NCBI GenBank assembly: GCA_964440935.1
Contig: CAYTTY010000013.1
Span: forward strand, 24,601 to 88,600
DNA length: 64,000 nucleotides
Source: WJJR01 sp964440935
GTDB taxonomy: Bacteria > Zixibacteria > MSB-5A5 > WJJR01
Reading direction: 5' to 3'
This document shows, piece after piece, positions 1 to 8,451 of the stretch (position 1 is its first letter; every line of letters begins with the position of its first letter). A model generated the notes under the pieces. The model saw only the letters and a program-made list of their open reading frames with translations. It made no database searches and was not told the DNA's origin. Both the position numbers and the translations under genes were made by a program.

Positions 1-38
1 GCGCTGGGATTTTGGCAGGTGGTCTGGGTCGGGGTTCA

Positions 39-1079
39 ATGGCGACAGCCATCGCCTCATTCGGTCGCATCCCGGTGTTGGTCAGGTATTCGGCAACTGC
101 TGCGGTGTTCGTGGGCGCAACGGCTGTGGCCATATTTGCACTGCCCAACATAGCAGATTCGTCCCGCTCCCATGTCGTCGCAACTGCGGTCACGCTGGAC
201 TTTACTATCGCGGCGCCCGCGTTGTTTTATGTGCTCGTTGTTCGCAAGCGGCGCCTGCCCTGGATTGCTGTGGTTCCGGTGATTGTTGCGGGATATGCAA
301 TGGCCAGCGCGACAATTCCCAATGACGATCACCACCTGCTCAAAATGCTCCGGTTCGTCGCAATCCCCGCTGAATTATTCATTCTCGGGTACTTGGCCAT
401 ACTGGCGCGTCGGGCATTCCGTGGCGCGGAACATGCCGAGGGAGATTTCGCCACTCGGCTTCGGACGGTAGCGCGACGAATGCTGCAGAGCCGCATCCCC
501 GCCGACATCCTCACCACAGAAATCGCAATTCTTCACTATGCATTCGGGCGACGTCCGCCGGCACGCCAGCAAGCCAGCACGTTTACTGTATATCGCGAGG
601 TGACCTACTTCCCCGTTCTTCTCGGGCTTTGTGTCGTGCTGTTCTTTGAAACGATCGGTGTGCACCTGCTTGTCGTCCAATGGAGCAAAACGCTGGCATG
701 GGTGTTGACAGGACTCAGTGTCTACGCAATGATCTGGCTGGTGGGCGACTACCGCGCCATGATCGCGCGTCCGATTGTCGTGAGCATAAGACGATTGGCG
801 CTTCGCGTGGGGCTCCGTTGGGAGGCCGACATTCCTCTCGGCAATATCCGCCGTGCGGAGGTCATCAGTTCGCTGAACGATCCTGAGAAGGGCCGTGCGC
901 TTAAAGCCGCGCTCATTGGTCAGCCGAACGTGCGCGTGGTACTGAAGAGGGCGACACATGTGATCGGCATGTACGGTATACAGAAGTCCGTAACCGACAT
1001 TCGGCTCACCGTCGATAATGCCGGAGCATTCGTCAAACAGCTCAATCTCCTGATCGATAATGGCGATTCTGCGGTATAA
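39..1079 (+). CDS. Multi-pass membrane protein of unknown function
   Basis: About 346 residues. I start it at the ATG at 39 rather than the TTG at 12 because the peptide before this methionine looks non-coding. Hydrophobic stretches at roughly residues 10-30, 45-85, 100-125, 190-215 and 220-240 indicate five or six membrane segments. The last ~100 residues are soluble and mixed alpha/beta ('IPLGNIRRAEVIS' onward), resembling a PH-like cytoplasmic tail, but I do not recognise a family. A 104-bp gap separates it from the co-directional oxidoreductase. No function is assigned. Confidence 0.75.
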   Translation: MATAIASFGRIPVLVRYSATAAVFVGATAVAIFALPNIADSSRSHVVATAVTLDFTIAAPALFYVLVVRKRRLPWIAVVPVIVAGYAMASATIPNDDHHLLKMLRFVAIPAELFILGYLAILARRAFRGAEHAEGDFATRLRTVARRMLQSRIPADILTTEIAILHYAFGRRPPARQQASTFTVYREVTYFPVLLGLCVVLFFETIGVHLLVVQWSKTLAWVLTGLSVYAMIWLVGDYRAMIARPIVVSIRRLALRVGLRWEADIPLGNIRRAEVISSLNDPEKGRALKAALIGQPNVRVVLKRATHVIGMYGIQKSVTDIRLTVDNAGAFVKQLNLLIDNGDSAV

Positions 1080-1183
1080 TCGGCAAGAGACCCAATTGAT
1101 TTTTTAATTCCAATGGAGTACCAACGACGAACCGTCATCACGGGCAATCCGGCCTGAGATTTCGTGGGGAATGTGCGCACGTT

Positions 1184-2191
1184 ATGAGACAATTTCGATT
1201 CGACTCATTCGGTATTGACAATTTACGCATCGTTGACGCAGCCCCGCCCGACCCCGGTCCCGGCGAGGTTCGTGTGGCGATGCGCGCGATGAGCCTCAAC
1301 TACAAGGATCTGATGATCGTTGAGGGGACGTATAATCCGAAACTGTCACTCCCCGTGGTGCCGATTGCCGATGGTGCAGGCTTTGTGTCCGCGGTGGGTG
1401 ATAGTGTCAAGAGCGTGGAAATCAGCCAGCCCGTGATGATCCACCCGATGGTCGACTGGGTCGACGGGCCATTTCGTTTCGAGTATCACAAACGCATCGT
1501 CGGTTATTCCCTCCCTGGTGTCGCCGCTGAAGAAGTCGTTCTGCCGGAACAGGCGGTGTTGCCAGTCCCGGATGGATTCGACTTGCTCGATGCCGCCACG
1601 TTGCCAACTGCGGGCCTGACAGCGTGGAATTGTCTGGTTGAGCATGGTGCGATTGAGCCGGGACAAACCATCCTGACTCTGGGAACCGGCGGCGTGTCGA
1701 TGTTTGCCCTGCAGCTCGGGAAGGCGTTGGGCGCCGCAGTGATCATCACGAGCAGCAGCGATGAAAAACTGAAACGAGCACGAGAACTCGGTGCCGACCA
1801 CGGTATCAACTACCGTGAGAATCCGAGCTGGTACAAGACGGTCATGGAACTAACCGATGGCGAGGGTGCCGATCTCACACTGGAAACAAGCGGCGCAAAA
1901 TCATTCGAGCAGTCGACTCGCGCCACCAAAGGGAACGGTACTGTCGCTTTTCTGGGTTCGATTGAAGGACTGAAGTCGGAGATCGACTTGCGGTTTGTGA
2001 TGATGAAGCGTCTGACTGTTTACGGGATATTCGTGGGATCGCGCAGCGATTTCACAAACTTCAGTCAATACCTGAGTACTCGTCCGATCAAGCCCGTTAT
2101 CGACCGAATCTTCTCATTCGAGCAACTGCCGGATGCCCTGCGGTATCTGAAGTCGGGTGGGCACATGGGGAAAATCGTGGTGCGTGTGTAG
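1184..2191 (+). CDS. Zinc-independent MDR-family NAD(P)H-dependent oxidoreductase (quinone reductase-like)
   Basis: 335 residues, the usual length for medium-chain dehydrogenase/reductases. An N-terminal GroES-like domain ('SLNYKDLMIVEGTY') is followed by a Rossmann nucleotide-binding domain with the loop 'TLGTGGVSMFALQLGKALGA' at about residue 165. 'SSSDEKLKRARELGADHGI' follows it, typical of NADPH-using members. The catalytic zinc ligands of classical alcohol dehydrogenases are absent: Tyr replaces the first Cys and Asp replaces the His, so this is the zinc-less branch. The substrate cannot be predicted. The gene converges on hisD with 16 bp between stop codons, so it is not part of the his operon. 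Confidence 0.9.
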   Translation: MRQFRFDSFGIDNLRIVDAAPPDPGPGEVRVAMRAMSLNYKDLMIVEGTYNPKLSLPVVPIADGAGFVSAVGDSVKSVEISQPVMIHPMVDWVDGPFRFEYHKRIVGYSLPGVAAEEVVLPEQAVLPVPDGFDLLDAATLPTAGLTAWNCLVEHGAIEPGQTILTLGTGGVSMFALQLGKALGAAVIITSSSDEKLKRARELGADHGINYRENPSWYKTVMELTDGEGADLTLETSGAKSFEQSTRATKGNGTVAFLGSIEGLKSEIDLRFVMMKRLTVYGIFVGSRSDFTNFSQYLSTRPIKPVIDRIFSFEQLPDALRYLKSGGHMGKIVVRV

Positions 2192-2207
2192 ACCTTCCGC
2201 GCCACAC

Positions 2208-3488
2208 TTAGTGTTCCCCTCGCAACCGCGCTTGCGCGGCGCGCGCGTGCCATTGCAATCCCTCGAGTTCCGCCATCGCAGCGGCGTCGGATACCAGTTC
2301 GGACAATTCGCCGGAGTCGTCCAGTGAGATCCAAGTCGGTTGCTTCAAAAAGTTCATAACCGAAAGACCGGAGTAGCGAGTTGCCTGACCCGATGTTGGC
2401 AACACGTGATTGGGCCCGGCTCCGTAGTCGCCAAATACCTCCGCGCTCCGTTCGCCGAGAAACAGTCCGCCATAATTGCGCAGTTCGTCAATAATCTCCG
2501 TGGCATCTTTCACCATTACTTGTAAGTGCTCCGGCGCAAGCGCATTGCAGAGCGCACAACCCTGCTTCAAATCACCTACCGCTGAGCAAAAGCCACGTTG
2601 CAGAGATGATCGTGCGGCTGGTGTTGGCCGCTCTCGCAGCAGGACGATGATCTCCTGCCGCACCGCACTCAAGAGATCTCGTGATGTAGTGATCAGGATT
2701 GGCAGCGCATCTGAATCATGTTCGGCTTGTGCGAGAAGGTCGAGGGCGATATACCCAGGGTTGGCGGTCCCATCTGCAAGGATCACAATTTCAGAGGGTC
2801 CGGCAATCATATCGATTCGTGTTCGCCCGGCAATTACTTGTTTGGCGGCGGAAACCCATCGGTTTCCGGGACCGACAATGACATCGCAGGCAGATACGCG
2901 ATCGAATCCATAGGCCATGGCCGCAATTGCCTGTATTCCCCCAATAGTGAGCACGCCATCCACGCCGGCAATCATCGCGGCGGCCAAGGTAAATGGCGAT
3001 GGATTCGGTGATGCCAGAATCACATTGTCCACGCCGGCAATTCGCGCGGGAATGACGGTCATGAGCACGGAAGACGGCAAAGGATAGCGACCACCGGGAG
3101 CATAGGACCCTGCCGATGCGACGGGTACGACTCGATGCCCGGCACGTCCGCCGGGGATTCTGATGTCCAAATCTCGGACACATTCTCTCTGTGCGAGGGC
3201 GAAGTTGCGAATGCGCTGGGCAACTCGATTCAACAGTTGCCATTGAGACTGATCAATGGCTGTCGCGTACGCGGGAAGGGATGACCGATGAATATAGAGT
3301 GGAGATGAGCCGTCCCAGTCACCAAACTGCGTGGCGTAATCCCGGATGGCAACATCCCCCCGTCTCCGAATGTCCATTATGATGGAACGCGCCGTCTCAA
3401 GCGTTTCGCAATCGATCGGATCGCGACGAAATGCCAGGCAGTCAGTTGGGGGAATCTCCTGTAAAAGCTCCGACAGGTCCGTTGTCAT
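2208..3488 (-). CDS. hisD: Histidinol dehydrogenase
   Basis: 426 residues, normal for HisD, which oxidises L-histidinol to L-histidine in two NAD-dependent steps. Family signatures are present: 'VGPGNRWVSAAKQVI', 'DMIAGPSEIVILAD', the zinc-ligand region 'LAQAEHDSDA', the catalytic Glu-His of 'LAPEHLQVM', and the C-terminal 'GPNHVLPT' and 'MNFLKQPT'. It is the last gene of the his operon. Its ATG overlaps the stop of the upstream hisA-hisIE fusion in an ATGA junction, which implies translational coupling. No clear terminator lies in the 16 bp before the convergent oxidoreductase stop. Confidence 0.97.
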   Translation of the reverse strand: MTTDLSELLQEIPPTDCLAFRRDPIDCETLETARSIIMDIRRRGDVAIRDYATQFGDWDGSSPLYIHRSSLPAYATAIDQSQWQLLNRVAQRIRNFALAQRECVRDLDIRIPGGRAGHRVVPVASAGSYAPGGRYPLPSSVLMTVIPARIAGVDNVILASPNPSPFTLAAAMIAGVDGVLTIGGIQAIAAMAYGFDRVSACDVIVGPGNRWVSAAKQVIAGRTRIDMIAGPSEIVILADGTANPGYIALDLLAQAEHDSDALPILITTSRDLLSAVRQEIIVLLRERPTPAARSSLQRGFCSAVGDLKQGCALCNALAPEHLQVMVKDATEIIDELRNYGGLFLGERSAEVFGDYGAGPNHVLPTSGQATRYSGLSVMNFLKQPTWISLDDSGELSELVSDAAAMAELEGLQWHARAAQARLRGEH

Positions 3489-4759
3489 CTCTCTGTTCCT
3501 CGCCGATTCTTCACATCCCCACCACGCCGCGAGACTCTCAACTCACGGCGATCCAGTTCGGATGACAAGTCGCCAAGGTCGCACTGTTCAGCGGCGAGCT
3601 TAATCATCATCAGGTACAGCACATCTGCCGCCTCATGGATGGCGGATTCGGGGTCCTCGGCATCAATCAATTCGTCGACCTCTTCGCGCAATTTGCCCGC
3701 GAGCATTGGCGGATCCGACAGCATGCGTCTGGTGTATGATTCCTCAGGAGCCCATCGTGTTCGTTCACGTATACGTCTCCACAGCCGCGTGACTCCCCGG
3801 TCGTCACCCCAGCACGTGTACGTGCGGTTGTGACAGAAGCCCGATCCCGCTTGACGAACGCTGAATCGCAACGTATCACGGTCGCAATCGAGATCCACTC
3901 GCAATAAGTCCTGAACGTTCCGGGAGGACTGACCCTTGATCCACAGTCCGCGTCGTCGGGAGTGGTAGGCGCCTACCATATTGTCCACGGCATAGTTCAG
4001 ACTATCACGGTTCGACCACGCCATTCCGAGGCAGACACCGTACTCGTCGCAGACGACGGTTGGCCACAAATCCGCACGGCTGGTCGCCTGTAGTGGTGCG
4101 GCAATGGCATCGCCGAGTGTGAATTGTTCGGTGTACAACGCCATTCCGACCTGGGCATCGATACCCATTTGATCCAACGCCCTTATATCATCGGTGGTGC
4201 GAACGCCGCCCGCGATCGTCAGTGGAACATCTCCGGCCAATGCCTTGATCTGTGCCACCTGATTGAGGTTGATACCCGACATACGCCCTTCCCGCTCCAC
4301 AATCGTGACGAGAAAACCGCCGACATGCTCGCGCAGTTGTGCAATGGCGTCGGCGAGCATTCGCCCGGTTCGTTTCCGCCAGCCATGAACAACCACCTCA
4401 CCATCACGGCAGTCAATGGCGGCCAGGCAACGCGCGCGCGGAAGCTGTCGAAAGATTTCCGGAGTGGCGGCGGTGCCGAGGATAATCTGACGTGCACCAC
4501 GATCAAGCCATTTCCGGGCTGATTCGACATCACGAATCCCCCCGCCAACGCGACAGGGGAAGTTGCGAACCAGTCGCGTGATCAGTTCCTCATTTGTTCC
4601 CTCACCACGCGCCGCGTCGAGGTCGATTACCGCAAGATCATTGGCAATGCTGAACCGCCGTGCCAATGGAAACGGATCGCCCGCGGAAAGTGCCTCCGTT
4701 TCGCCGCCAATCAGCTGAACAGCGCGGCCGGCCACTAAGTCAATCGATGGTACAATCAT
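3485..4759 (-). CDS. hisA-hisIE: Trifunctional HisA-HisI-HisE fusion (histidine biosynthesis steps 2-4)
   Basis: 424 residues in three consecutive domains. Residues 1-225 are a HisA (ProFAR isomerase) barrel with the catalytic Asp of 'MIVPSIDLVAG', the phosphate loop 'RVGGGIRD' and the second Asp region 'AAIDCRDGEVVVHGW'. Residues ~230-315 are phosphoribosyl-AMP cyclohydrolase with the metal site 'DLDCDRDTLRF' and the zinc cysteines of 'GSGFCHNRTYTCW'. Residues ~335-410 are phosphoribosyl-ATP pyrophosphatase with 'LREEVDELIDA' and 'EAADVLYLMM'. HisIE fusions are common, but HisA fused in front is unusual. The gene overlaps hisF by 20 bp and hisD by 4 bp. All three sets of key residues are present, so all three activities are expected. 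Confidence 0.93.
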   Translation of the reverse strand: MIVPSIDLVAGRAVQLIGGETEALSAGDPFPLARRFSIANDLAVIDLDAARGEGTNEELITRLVRNFPCRVGGGIRDVESARKWLDRGARQIILGTAATPEIFRQLPRARCLAAIDCRDGEVVVHGWRKRTGRMLADAIAQLREHVGGFLVTIVEREGRMSGINLNQVAQIKALAGDVPLTIAGGVRTTDDIRALDQMGIDAQVGMALYTEQFTLGDAIAAPLQATSRADLWPTVVCDEYGVCLGMAWSNRDSLNYAVDNMVGAYHSRRRGLWIKGQSSRNVQDLLRVDLDCDRDTLRFSVRQAGSGFCHNRTYTCWGDDRGVTRLWRRIRERTRWAPEESYTRRMLSDPPMLAGKLREEVDELIDAEDPESAIHEAADVLYLMMIKLAAEQCDLGDLSSELDRRELRVSRRGGDVKNRRGTER

Positions 4760-5510
4760 GTCTCACCTCATGCCGTGAGCGTGCCAGAGCGTCTTTGATT
4801 TCTCTGATGGACACACGCCTATAGTGGAAAATGGAAGCGGCCAGAAGTCCGGTGGCTCCACGATCAGCGGCCGCGACAAAATCTTCCGGTTCTCGCGCGC
4901 CGCCCGATGCGATGACCGGAACCGTAATGGCATTGCAGATCGCAGTGATCAGATCGAGATCATACCCCGCACCGGTTCCGTCGCGATCCCAACTGGTAAG
5001 GAGAATTTCGCCGGCCCCGGCCCTGACGGCGCTCTGGACCCACGACACGGCATCCAGCCCGGTACGGACTCGTCCGGACCGGACGACGACCTCCCATCCA
5101 CCGGAGGGAGTTTGAGCGGCATCGACGGCCACCACGGTACACTGCCGCCCAAAGTTCGAAGCGATCGCCGAAATCAGAGACGGATCAGTAACCGCGGCAG
5201 TATTGACGGCCACTTTGTCGGCACCGGCTTCCAGGAGTGCACGGGCATCGGACACATGACGTACACCACCTCCAACAGTCAGCGGTATGCTGAGATACTG
5301 CCGGATGCTTTTAATGACATCGGATCGATGCCCTCGTCCCTCGGGTGTGGCCTTGACATCAAGAACGATCAATTCATCGGCCCCCTCTGATTCGTAGCGG
5401 GTCGCCAGTTGAACCACATCACCGGCGCGGGACAAATTCGAAAATCTGACCCCCTTGACAACTTCACCATCTCGTATGTCAAGACAGGGTATCACGCGAA
5501 CGGCTAACAT
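4740..5510 (-). CDS. hisF: Imidazole glycerol phosphate synthase, cyclase subunit
   Basis: 256 residues from the ATG at 5510. This start gives the canonical HisF beginning 'MLAVRVIPCLDIRDGEVV', and a GGAGG sequence lies just upstream within hisH. A longer frame to 5588 exists but would only duplicate hisH sequence. The catalytic aspartates are in 'CLDIRDG' and 'VAVDAAQ'. Phosphate-binding motifs 'VGGGVRH' and 'IASGGARE' are intact. It uses ammonia channelled from HisH to convert PRFAR to imidazole glycerol phosphate and AICAR. The ATG overlaps the hisH stop by 7 nt, and its 3' end overlaps the hisA fusion by 20 nt. Confidence 0.97.
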   Translation of the reverse strand: MLAVRVIPCLDIRDGEVVKGVRFSNLSRAGDVVQLATRYESEGADELIVLDVKATPEGRGHRSDVIKSIRQYLSIPLTVGGGVRHVSDARALLEAGADKVAVNTAAVTDPSLISAIASNFGRQCTVVAVDAAQTPSGGWEVVVRSGRVRTGLDAVSWVQSAVRAGAGEILLTSWDRDGTGAGYDLDLITAICNAITVPVIASGGAREPEDFVAAADRGATGLLAASIFHYRRVSIREIKDALARSRHEVRHDCTID

Positions 5511-6109
5511 GTGTCCTCCCCCGCCTCGATCCATCGCTGAAGCAGACGCCAGCCCCATCGTCCCGATAGTTCCGGGTGGAACTGACATGCGAGCACGCCC
5601 CCCCGCTCAATTGCGGCGATAAACGAGTCGCCGTCGTTGCAGCGTGAGATGCGCCATCCTTCGGGTGCACCTTCGAGCGCGTACGAATTGGCGAAATAGG
5701 CAAAGCCGGGTTGCACCAGTCCGTCCCCGTGATCGGGCTCGACGCGATTCCAGCCGATGTGCGGGACCCGGTTTGCTTTCGAGAGCCGCTTGACCCGGCA
5801 GGACATCACCGCGAGTCCATCGACGCCCGGAGATTCATCGCTACCAGAGGCGAGAAGTTGCATTCCCAGGCAGATGGCCAAGGTGCGCTCCGCGGCACGG
5901 ACACGCCGCGTCAATGCGCGTGCAACTCCGGTCGTCCGGAGGCGCTCCATCGCGGGACCGAACGCCCCGACGCCGGGCAACACAACATGCCCCGCCGATT
6001 CCACCTCTCGCGGGTCGATGGTCAGGTAGGGTTTGGTGCCAAGACGCCGAAAGGCGGCGATGACCGACGCAGTGTTGGCTGTTCCCGTCTGGACAACGGC
6101 GATGTTCAC
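5504..6109 (-). CDS. hisH: Imidazole glycerol phosphate synthase, glutamine amidotransferase subunit
   Basis: 201 residues, a standard class-I glutamine amidotransferase. The nucleophile Cys is in 'LAICLGMQLLA' and the His-Glu pair is in 'CQFHPELSGRWG', close to the C-terminus. It supplies ammonia to HisF. The start is a GTG at 6109 preceded by AAGGAGG at good spacing. The GTG overlaps the hisB stop as GTGA, so translation is coupled. The next gene, hisF, overlaps its 3' end. Confidence 0.96.
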   Translation of the reverse strand: MNIAVVQTGTANTASVIAAFRRLGTKPYLTIDPREVESAGHVVLPGVGAFGPAMERLRTTGVARALTRRVRAAERTLAICLGMQLLASGSDESPGVDGLAVMSCRVKRLSKANRVPHIGWNRVEPDHGDGLVQPGFAYFANSYALEGAPEGWRISRCNDGDSFIAAIERGGVLACQFHPELSGRWGWRLLQRWIEAGEDTC

Positions 6110-6702
6110 ATTGCCTCCTTGGTACTGGGTATGCGTCCCGGAGCCACTACTGCAGCGGCCTGCCTCAGAGCCAGTGCCAGCGCCTTGACCGCTGATTCAG
6201 CGCGATGGTGATCATTGCCACCTCTGATGACGTCGATATGCCCGGTAAAGCGTCCGTTGACGATCAACGATGTCAAAAGGTGAGGGATGTTTTCACACGA
6301 CAGATCGCCGATCCGTTCGCGGTGAAGTTCCAGCCGGCAATGAGTGTATGAACGGGTCGTCAGATCGACGACGGCTCGTGACAGGGACTCGTCTAAAGGG
6401 GCGTATGCCCATCCAAAACGTGCGATACCATTTCGGTCGCCGAGAGCATCGTTGAGAGCCATGCCCAATGCAATGCCTGTATCTTCGGCTGAGTGGTGAT
6501 CATCAACATGCAAGTCACCGTCAACTGTTACCGACAAACTCCAGCCGGCATGAAACGCCAATACATAAAGCATGTGGTCGAGAAACCCAATGCCGGTGTG
6601 CAGCGTTATCGTTCCGGCCTCATCAAGATTCAGGTCAAGGTCAATGCGTGTCTCTGTTGTGCGGCGACTGATCGCCGCGTTCCGCGCTGCATTTGATGTC
6701 AT
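6106..6702 (-). CDS. hisB: Imidazoleglycerol-phosphate dehydratase
   Basis: 198 residues, the length of a monofunctional HisB (IGPD). The duplicated manganese-binding motifs are present: 'GIGFLDHMLYVLAFH' with 'HVDDHHSAEDTGIALG', and 'GNDHHRAESAVKALALAL' near the C-terminus. It dehydrates imidazole glycerol phosphate to imidazole acetol phosphate. Unlike enterobacterial HisB it carries no phosphatase domain; a HAD domain is instead fused to the neighbouring HisC. Its ATG overlaps the stop of the hisC fusion (ATGA), and its end overlaps the hisH GTG. Confidence 0.97.
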   Translation of the reverse strand: MTSNAARNAAISRRTTETRIDLDLNLDEAGTITLHTGIGFLDHMLYVLAFHAGWSLSVTVDGDLHVDDHHSAEDTGIALGMALNDALGDRNGIARFGWAYAPLDESLSRAVVDLTTRSYTHCRLELHRERIGDLSCENIPHLLTSLIVNGRFTGHIDVIRGGNDHHRAESAVKALALALRQAAAVVAPGRIPSTKEAM

Positions 6703-8405
6703 GGCAACAACTCTCCGATTTCAACCAACGAACTTGCAACCCGGCCAGCGCCGGCTTCCATGAGCACTCTTCGGGTGTCATCCGGCTCGCAACCGGGAGC
6801 CAGAACCCCAATGGGAACCACATTGGCGGATCGGGCGGCACGGATGTCATCCGGTGTGTCTCCGACCATCCACGCACGCTGAGCGCCAAGTGCATTCAAT
6901 GCTCTCAAAACGGGTTCGGGTGATGGCTTCACCGGGGCATCCTCCATGCAAATCACAGCGTCAAAGAGTGACTGAAGTTTGAACTGTTCCAGTGTGCGCA
7001 TGGCGTCCCGGTGCGGACGTCCGGTCACGATCGCCAAAGGGATTCGCTCTCTCCATTGGCTGAGCACATTGGGTTCGCACAGAAGTTGTTCCTGTTCCCA
7101 GAGCCCCGGTCTCGAGTCGTCACCCTGGTATAACCACTCAAAATGCTCCTTCACTTCATCCTGTGACGCCACGACGCCGCGTGCCATGAGCAGATTATAG
7201 GTGACGATCCAGTCGTTGTTCGTATCAGGGCTGTTTTTGATTTGATGAATGACGGAGTCGTCAATGGTCACGCCGTATGATTTGGCAGTACCAATAATGG
7301 CCTGATGATAGGACCTTGAAACATCGATCAGCACACCATCCATATCCAGAAGAAGTGCTTCGGGGCGCAGGACGGTGACCAGGGCAGCCGCTAGGCGGGC
7401 GAAATCTCCAGCATCTGGGCACGTAATGCGCAATGCATCGCTCAGTTCGGATGTATCGGGAAACGCACGCACTGCCACACCCAAGCCGGCGAGTGCCTCC
7501 CTCACCCACGACGCGTTTGAGAATCGGGCGAGAACAAAGTTCGCTTGAGACGCCTGCGGCACGGCGCCACAACTCTGCAAAGTATCGATGAGAGCCTTGC
7601 GAGTCTTGCGTGTCTGCAGCGTGTATTTTGTGACGGCGGCTCCCTGAGATTCGAGACAATGCCGGGCGATGGCGAGCGACAGCGAAGACACCGAATACGG
7701 TCCACCGGCGCTTCGCATCGGTTTGATAATCAACGGATCACCGATTGCAAATCCCACTCGGAGCCCGGCCAGCCCCCATGATTTCGACAGTGACCGTGTG
7801 ACGACGATGTTTGGATAGCTTGAAACCAACTCGGTTGGATCATCATCGGCAAATTCGATATAGGCCAGATCAACAAGGACGACAACTTCGGGCATCGCCT
7901 CGGCGAGGCGTTGGATTTGTGTCCGTGTGGCAATTGCGCCGGTGGGATTGTTTGGTGTGACGACTGCGATCATAGCAGTCGACGCGTCGACCGCATTCAA
8001 AACATCGTCCAGCGGATAGGTGTCAGCAAGCCATGGTACCGTCCGGATCTCGGCACCGGACAACTGGGCATACTGACGTAGCATCTCAAAGCTCGGCCAT
8101 GGCAGGACGATACTGACCCCCGGCTCGAGTATGACACGGCATAGCCGGTCGATGGCCTCATCGGCACCGGCGGTAACCATTACCGAATCGGGAGCGAATC
8201 CGTACTGTGTCGCAATAAGCCCTTCGAGACTTTGTGCCGATGGATAACGGCGCAGTTGCTGTGGATCATGCAATAATTCGTCCAAGACGGGTATGTTCAG
8301 TGGCGTTGCGCCTTCGTTGCTGTCCAGGTGCAAGTCGACTGGAGTGGTTAGTCTCGGTACGGCATAGGGTGTCACGCGGAGCATCGTCGGACGCACGCGT
8401 GACAT
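6699..8405 (-). CDS. hisC: Histidinol-phosphate aminotransferase fused to a HAD phosphatase (candidate histidinol phosphatase)
   Basis: About 568 residues from the ATG at 8405; an ATG at 8384 is equally possible and neither has a clear Shine-Dalgarno. The first ~345 residues are a fold-type I aminotransferase: 'VVTPNNPTGA', the PLP lysine in 'RSLSKSWGLAGLRVGFA', and 'ALRITCPD' at the domain end. The remaining ~215 residues are a class-IA HAD hydrolase with every motif: 'LLLDMDGVLID', 'AIVTGRPH', the Lys of 'APVKPSPEP', and 'MVGDTPDDIRAA'. HisC makes histidinol phosphate. No other histidinol phosphatase occurs in the operon, so I infer that the HAD half removes that phosphate. It could instead be a general phosphoglycolate-like phosphatase. 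Confidence 0.9.
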   Translation of the reverse strand: MSRVRPTMLRVTPYAVPRLTTPVDLHLDSNEGATPLNIPVLDELLHDPQQLRRYPSAQSLEGLIATQYGFAPDSVMVTAGADEAIDRLCRVILEPGVSIVLPWPSFEMLRQYAQLSGAEIRTVPWLADTYPLDDVLNAVDASTAMIAVVTPNNPTGAIATRTQIQRLAEAMPEVVVLVDLAYIEFADDDPTELVSSYPNIVVTRSLSKSWGLAGLRVGFAIGDPLIIKPMRSAGGPYSVSSLSLAIARHCLESQGAAVTKYTLQTRKTRKALIDTLQSCGAVPQASQANFVLARFSNASWVREALAGLGVAVRAFPDTSELSDALRITCPDAGDFARLAAALVTVLRPEALLLDMDGVLIDVSRSYHQAIIGTAKSYGVTIDDSVIHQIKNSPDTNNDWIVTYNLLMARGVVASQDEVKEHFEWLYQGDDSRPGLWEQEQLLCEPNVLSQWRERIPLAIVTGRPHRDAMRTLEQFKLQSLFDAVICMEDAPVKPSPEPVLRALNALGAQRAWMVGDTPDDIRAARSANVVPIGVLAPGCEPDDTRRVLMEAGAGRVASSLVEIGELLP

Positions 8406-8451
8406 CGCGGCGTTTGTCGATGGTGGCGAACTCCCTGGAGACAGCGAGGCG

